NCBI GenBank assembly: GCA_026027325.1
Contig: JAMSLZ010000004.1
Location: 2,790,001 to 2,854,000 of the forward strand
DNA from: Actinomucor elegans
Lineage: Eukaryota > Mucoromycota > Mucoromycetes > Mucorales > Mucoraceae
DNA: 64,000 nucleotides
Direction of reading: 5' to 3'
A program made the position numbers and the translations under genes. Under the pieces are notes generated by a model. That model was not told the DNA's origin and ran no database searches. It saw nothing but the letters and a program-made list of their open reading frames with translations. Each line of letters begins with the position of its first letter. The first letter of the stretch is position 1. Shown piece after piece: positions 60,464 to 64,000 of this stretch.

Positions 60464-62176
60464 ATGTCATTTACCGATTTCATAGATGTTATTTCTAAAC
60501 TCCGAGAATTATTAGCAGAACAAGTGCTAATGGCAGCCTTGGGTATCGTGGCTTGTGGTCGTTGGTCTGAGAATAACAGAAGAGCAGCTTTCCTTGTTGG
60601 CCCTGCAGGTGCGCTCAATAGTGTATTTACTAGATCCTCCAAAGCACAAGGAGCCCCTAAATCGATTAGTGACAAGTACTCTTTGGAACCAAACAAGTTG
60701 ATGGCTGCATATGCTGCATGGTTTTACCCTGTTTCAATTCTAATATTCAAAAACGCTTGGGTGGGATCTATGTTTATTGCATTGATGGTTCTAGCTCAGC
60801 TACTACTGTGGCGTTCTTGGAAACATAGTAAAACTCAGTTCAAGCTTAACCAGATTAATGGCCCCACTTATAACTTTGCGGCAATCGGCAACGCAACTGA
60901 AAGCACTGGACACAGAGAAGGCTATGAATCAACTTCAGATGAGGAAAATGTGCCGATTGAACGAAAGAAAAACGTTTTAGAATTCACCAATAGATATGCA
61001 GTTTTTCTTAGCAGCACTATAAGTAAACTGTCAGTAAACTGCCTAGCATATCCTTCCATATATCCTGATCCTGCAAAGGGTATCGTGTACTGGGAAAGAG
61101 CACTCAGAATCATCTTGTTTTTCTTGTGGATTATGGCGGTCGGCGTAGCTTCAATCGACGATAGTATCAAGAATATCAACATTATCTCAGTATTTCTTAC
61201 TACTACCTGTCTACAATGGAACAATAACGCTTCGGAAGAGACATATCGTACTTGGGCAAATACACCCAGTTTTGAAGATTTATCTTATTGGGACGGCTTT
61301 ATTAATCTCAAGATAAAAGACCTGGAAGAACCACGTAGACAGCAACCTGGTGAAAGATGGGTTGAACAAGTGCTCCTTGTCAAGTTTTTACCAGATCATT
61401 TCAGCGAAAAAACAAAGCAAGATGTCTGCAGAGGTATCACCGTCCCTAAAGAGTGGTTGGCCGATATCATTCGAAAAGCTTCGCCCACTAAGGTTCAAAG
61501 ATGCCTGGACCAATATGACCATAGTGAAAAAGTCCCAATCACTTGTTTCGACTATTTTGGAATTATCGTATGGTCAATCCTTATGGAAATCGAAAATCAC
61601 GTATATAACAAATGCGCCAACGGATGTACCAATTCTGTTCTTATACCAACCGGGTTTTCAATGGACATGATGAGACATCGGGCTAAAATCTTATTATTAG
61701 CCACGAACCATCAAGATTGTCTAGACATTCAAAAATTAAGCGAAAGGATCACCGCATTGATTGATAGCAGCACAGTTATTTGCAGACTAGTCACTCATTT
61801 CTTCAAACTTTCAAGCACTCTTCAACCTCTGGAGCAGGAACAAGACCTACCAGATGGGTCGCAAAACGCCATATGTCCCACATTTCGAGTCGATAACAAA
61901 TGGATTTTGTTAGCCTACTGTTACAAGCTCATGAGCGATAAAAGGCTTGCGTATCACTTTCAATATGCAAACACCCTGGAGAGGCTCTCTTTGGCTCGAG
62001 GTGCTGAAACAGACTTTAGTAGGACAGATAAACTTACTATTACTCATGGTCCTCTTGAAATCAACGTATCTCGGGCTTTGGTAACCTTGCCCGATAAACA
62101 GTGGATGTACATAGACGACTCTAATAATATAGCATTTCTCTCATTTGAGCAACCAATCTCAGTAAGCACACATTAA
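60464..62176 (+). CDS. Large intronless orphan membrane protein
   Basis: Uninterrupted 570-residue frame. Hydrophobic stretches lie near residues 17-33 (LLAEQVLMAALGIVACGRW), 80-115 (two helices around AAYAAWFYPVSILIF and MFIALMVLAQLLLW) and 213-250 (ALRIILFFLWIMAVGVASI and IISVFLTTTCLQW). An acidic linker (STSDEENVPIERKK) separates the second and third groups. The C-terminal half is soluble-looking, with CFDYFGIIVWSILMEIENHV, a Cys pair (NKCANGCTNS) and many charged residues. I recognise no family. Being intronless and this long is unusual beside intron-rich neighbours, but a TATA box and normal codon use argue that it is a real gene. It could be a lineage-specific expanded family. Confidence 0.75.
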   Translation: MSFTDFIDVISKLRELLAEQVLMAALGIVACGRWSENNRRAAFLVGPAGALNSVFTRSSKAQGAPKSISDKYSLEPNKLMAAYAAWFYPVSILIFKNAWVGSMFIALMVLAQLLLWRSWKHSKTQFKLNQINGPTYNFAAIGNATESTGHREGYESTSDEENVPIERKKNVLEFTNRYAVFLSSTISKLSVNCLAYPSIYPDPAKGIVYWERALRIILFFLWIMAVGVASIDDSIKNINIISVFLTTTCLQWNNNASEETYRTWANTPSFEDLSYWDGFINLKIKDLEEPRRQQPGERWVEQVLLVKFLPDHFSEKTKQDVCRGITVPKEWLADIIRKASPTKVQRCLDQYDHSEKVPITCFDYFGIIVWSILMEIENHVYNKCANGCTNSVLIPTGFSMDMMRHRAKILLLATNHQDCLDIQKLSERITALIDSSTVICRLVTHFFKLSSTLQPLEQEQDLPDGSQNAICPTFRVDNKWILLAYCYKLMSDKRLAYHFQYANTLERLSLARGAETDFSRTDKLTITHGPLEINVSRALVTLPDKQWMYIDDSNNIAFLSFEQPISVSTH

Positions 62177-62682
62177 GCAACTGCAACAGCAGCAAGAACA
62201 TCAGTCTATTTATGCTCTCCATTTGGTTAGTTATCTGACTACATTAAACTAATTGATGACTTGAACGTCTGACCTTCATTTTATATCTCATCCTATACAT
62301 TTATCCACTAGCCTTTCTATTGTTTTAATATAATAAAATGTTAATATTTATACCTACTATGTCTTCACCATTCCAGCTTGAAAGGCAAATTGTACCTTAA
62401 ATAATGCGCAATCTTGACGAAAAAAAAAAAAAGGAACTGCCGTAAAAGATATTAAGGAATTGGCGGTGATTATCAAAGGATGGGGAAATATGAATATCAA
62501 TCTAGTAAAACATTTCGTGGCCAGTATGTAAAGTCGATGTCAAGCAGTAATAAATATTAAAGGAGGATCATCTTATTCTCCATAATGCATTGATTCCAAA
62601 TATTATATCTTCTTGAGAGAAAATTGGTTTTAATGAGATATCAATTCTGGTGGTGAACTCCCAAGATTTTCCACATGACTTT
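62177..62682. other. Intergenic, nothing recognised
   Basis: 3' flank of the orphan gene; AT-rich. A CAACAGCAGCAAGAA stretch just after the stop resembles the coding repeat at 59488 only in composition. Confidence 0.45.
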
Positions 62683-63174
62683 TTAAGCATGCTCTGCCAC
62701 CCAACTACCTGAGGCTTTTCGTAGTAGGATTACACTATCTTTTAGTAATCCAAAAGCTTGTGTTCTTGTTTCCTCAGTGCGACAGCTTGAGGACGTATAA
62801 ATCAAACCAAAAAAGTTTTCTCTATAAAAAAAATGTATATCTTTTTTAGGCTTTTGTATCTTAGAGTTTTTTTTATCATATATATCTTATCTTACTCATT
62901 TTTGAGCTTTACGTTCGGCAATCCTACAGGATTTTTCAGTATTGAATAACTTTATTATAATATAATATACGAATAATAGCTTTTGCTCTTTACTGTAATC
63001 GGCATGACCTTTTTGATTAATTACCTTCTCTGATATTTCCACATTTTCCTCCATTCTTACATCTAAACTATCAGCAATTGGAGGCCAAACTACTTCCTGC
63101 GCATTTTGATACTACCTCAAGCTTTTTAACCAAGTCTTTAAACGAGAAGGACTTGTATCTTTTATCCATTCCAT
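62683..63174 (-). pseudogene. Dead transposase N-terminal fragment, single frame with three stops
   Basis: One continuous minus-strand frame of 164 codons, from MEWIKDTSPSRLKTWLKSLR at 63174 to WVAEHA and a stop at 62683, interrupted by exactly three nonsense codons (TAG after SLR, TGA after RKAQK, TAA two codons later). The segment YSKEQKLLFVYYIIIKLFN then TEKSCRIAERKAQK...VR.DIYDKKN looks like the helix-turn-helix start of mucoralean Tc1/mariner-like transposases; this is from memory of the family, not a search. The last third (FFGLIYTSSSCRTEETRTQA) fits that family less well. No DDE/D catalytic region is present. Confidence 0.5.
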
Positions 63175-63363
63175 ACTATCTAAACTTTTTTATTTTACAA
63201 AAGTCGCATGAAAGTAAGCAACGGGATTGCTGGAGCCCTATCAGCTTACAAGATTGAACTACCGTCATCCAATCAACTGCGTGAAAAATCAAAAGGCTAA
63301 GCTGATTTTGTTAATGGTTAAAAAAAAAGACTTGTAACTTTCTCCTTTCTCAATTAAATTTCA

Positions 63364-63846
63364 ATGGAAGACAGTAATGCTCTTGAACAAGTCATTGAAA
63401 AACACAAAACAAAGGACACTACCAAGGGTAAAGCAGAAATGATACTGAGATCAAGTTCATTCTAAATGTTTTATTAGTGGTTGTAATATTTCGAGCTATT
63501 GGCAATGCACCCATCTTGAAGCAGAAAATCTTTAAATTAACGGCTTCCAACAAGTTTCAAACTGTGATACAATTTCTCCGCAAGGAACTACGGTACCAAG
63601 GCTCAGATCCTTTGGTAAACTATAAAAGATACGTGTCGGCATACTATCTAACATGAGCTGCATAGTTTCTGTATATTAATAGTGCATTCTCGCCTTCACC
63701 TGATGAAACCGTGGCCAACCTTCATAAAGTAAAGAACGTGTCCTCTGGTTCATTTTGGATAATTAACAAAGTTTTTTTTTTTTTAGTGTTTTAATACAGA
63801 TGGCCATTTAATAATAAATTATTGTACAACTGCTGCTTGGGGTTAA
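63364..63846 (+). CDS. ATG12: Ubiquitin-like autophagy modifier ATG12
   Basis: Conjugates to Atg5 to build the E3-like complex that lipidates Atg8. It is split into four short exons: 63364-63427, 63478-63614, 63666-63728 and 63787-63846 (107 residues, frame kept at every join). After the leader MEDSNALEQVIEKHKTKDTT come VVVIFRAIGNAPILKQKIFK, LTASNKFQTVIQFLRKELR, YINSAFSPSPDETVANLHK and CFNTDGHLIINYCTTAAWG. These are the conserved ATG12 ubiquitin-fold blocks, ending in the invariant Trp-Gly used for activation by Atg7 without proteolytic processing. The N-terminal tail is short compared with yeast Atg12 and close in length to animal and plant forms. Confidence 0.95.
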
Positions 63847-63907
63847 AGCAACAAAGTTGAACAATAGAAAGTTTGATTGCATTTTATTGTTTCAAATATA
63901 TAAGCGA

Positions 63908-63933
63908 GCAAGAGAGAGAGAGAGAGAGAGAGA
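63908..63933. repeat. GA dinucleotide microsatellite
   Basis: GAGAGA run in the ATG12 3' flank, followed by an AAT run at about 63957-63971. Confidence 0.85.
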
Positions 63934-64000
63934 CAGAACTGTACAAAAAGGAATAAAAATAATAATAATAAAAAAGAGGGAGGAAGGGGAGATATACAAA

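Noticed and set aside
59488..62200. Shared CAACAGCAGCAAGAA stretches after the 570-residue orphan and within the basic orphan
   Set aside because: Short low-complexity glutamine-codon runs; similarity does not extend beyond them.

Overview
This 64 kb window looks like nuclear DNA of a filamentous fungus, most likely an early-diverging one of the Mucoromycota (order Mucorales). The reasons are: AT-rich intergenic DNA, dense spliceosomal introns of about 45-80 nt with GT-AG ends, TATA boxes 50-60 bp before many start codons, a type III glutamine synthetase beside ordinary fungal housekeeping genes, and transposase remnants that resemble mucoralean families. This placement is an inference from gene content; no rRNA or mitochondrial marker is present.

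Layout. 1-2.9 kb: mitochondrial 3-hydroxyisobutyryl-CoA hydrolase. 2.9-7.5 kb: gene-poor, with microsatellites, a hairpin-like inverted repeat and the first copy of a ~450-bp dispersed repeat. 7.5-8.6 kb: THI4 thiazole synthase. 11.2-13.7 kb: type III glutamine synthetase. 14.7-17.3 kb: a BRAP2/Etp1-type ubiquitin ligase, divergent from an orphan acidic protein. 17.9-20.2 kb: degenerate ~170-bp repeats, the second ~450-bp repeat copy and a broken orphan gene. 22.0-24.1 kb: mitochondrial NT5DC-type HAD nucleotidase. 25.2-27.1 kb: a Sld2-type replication factor convergent with a small orphan. 27-32 kb: gene-poor, with a broken FAR1/MULE-type transposase and a long poly-T tract. 31.8-34.1 kb: an orphan and an equilibrative nucleoside transporter. 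36.0-44.0 kb: three paralogous short-chain dehydrogenase genes with a two-domain fluoride exporter (FEX/CrcB) and a GNAT acetyltransferase between the second and third. 44-48 kb: mostly empty, with a possible broken membrane-protein gene. 48.1-57.9 kb: DUF1992 protein, atypical mitochondrial carrier, Sec9/SNAP-25 SNARE and CLC chloride channel/exchanger. 59.2-62.2 kb: two orphan genes. 62.7-63.9 kb: a dead transposase frame and the autophagy modifier ATG12.

Most genes are unrelated housekeeping loci. Functionally linked pairs are few: the SNARE and CLC genes both belong to the endomembrane system, and several products (HIBCH, NT5DC, carrier, DUF1992 protein) look mitochondrial. The most structured part is the dehydrogenase cluster. 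Its three members show two separate blocks of near-identity that cross introns, a sign of serial gene conversion. The intergenic DNA holds a ~170-bp-period degenerate repeat family in at least five places and both orientations, which standard annotation would probably miss.

Exon boundaries were read by eye from conserved protein sequence, splice consensus and reading-frame continuity. They are predictions, not transcript evidence. No tRNA, rRNA, CRISPR array or riboswitch was found.
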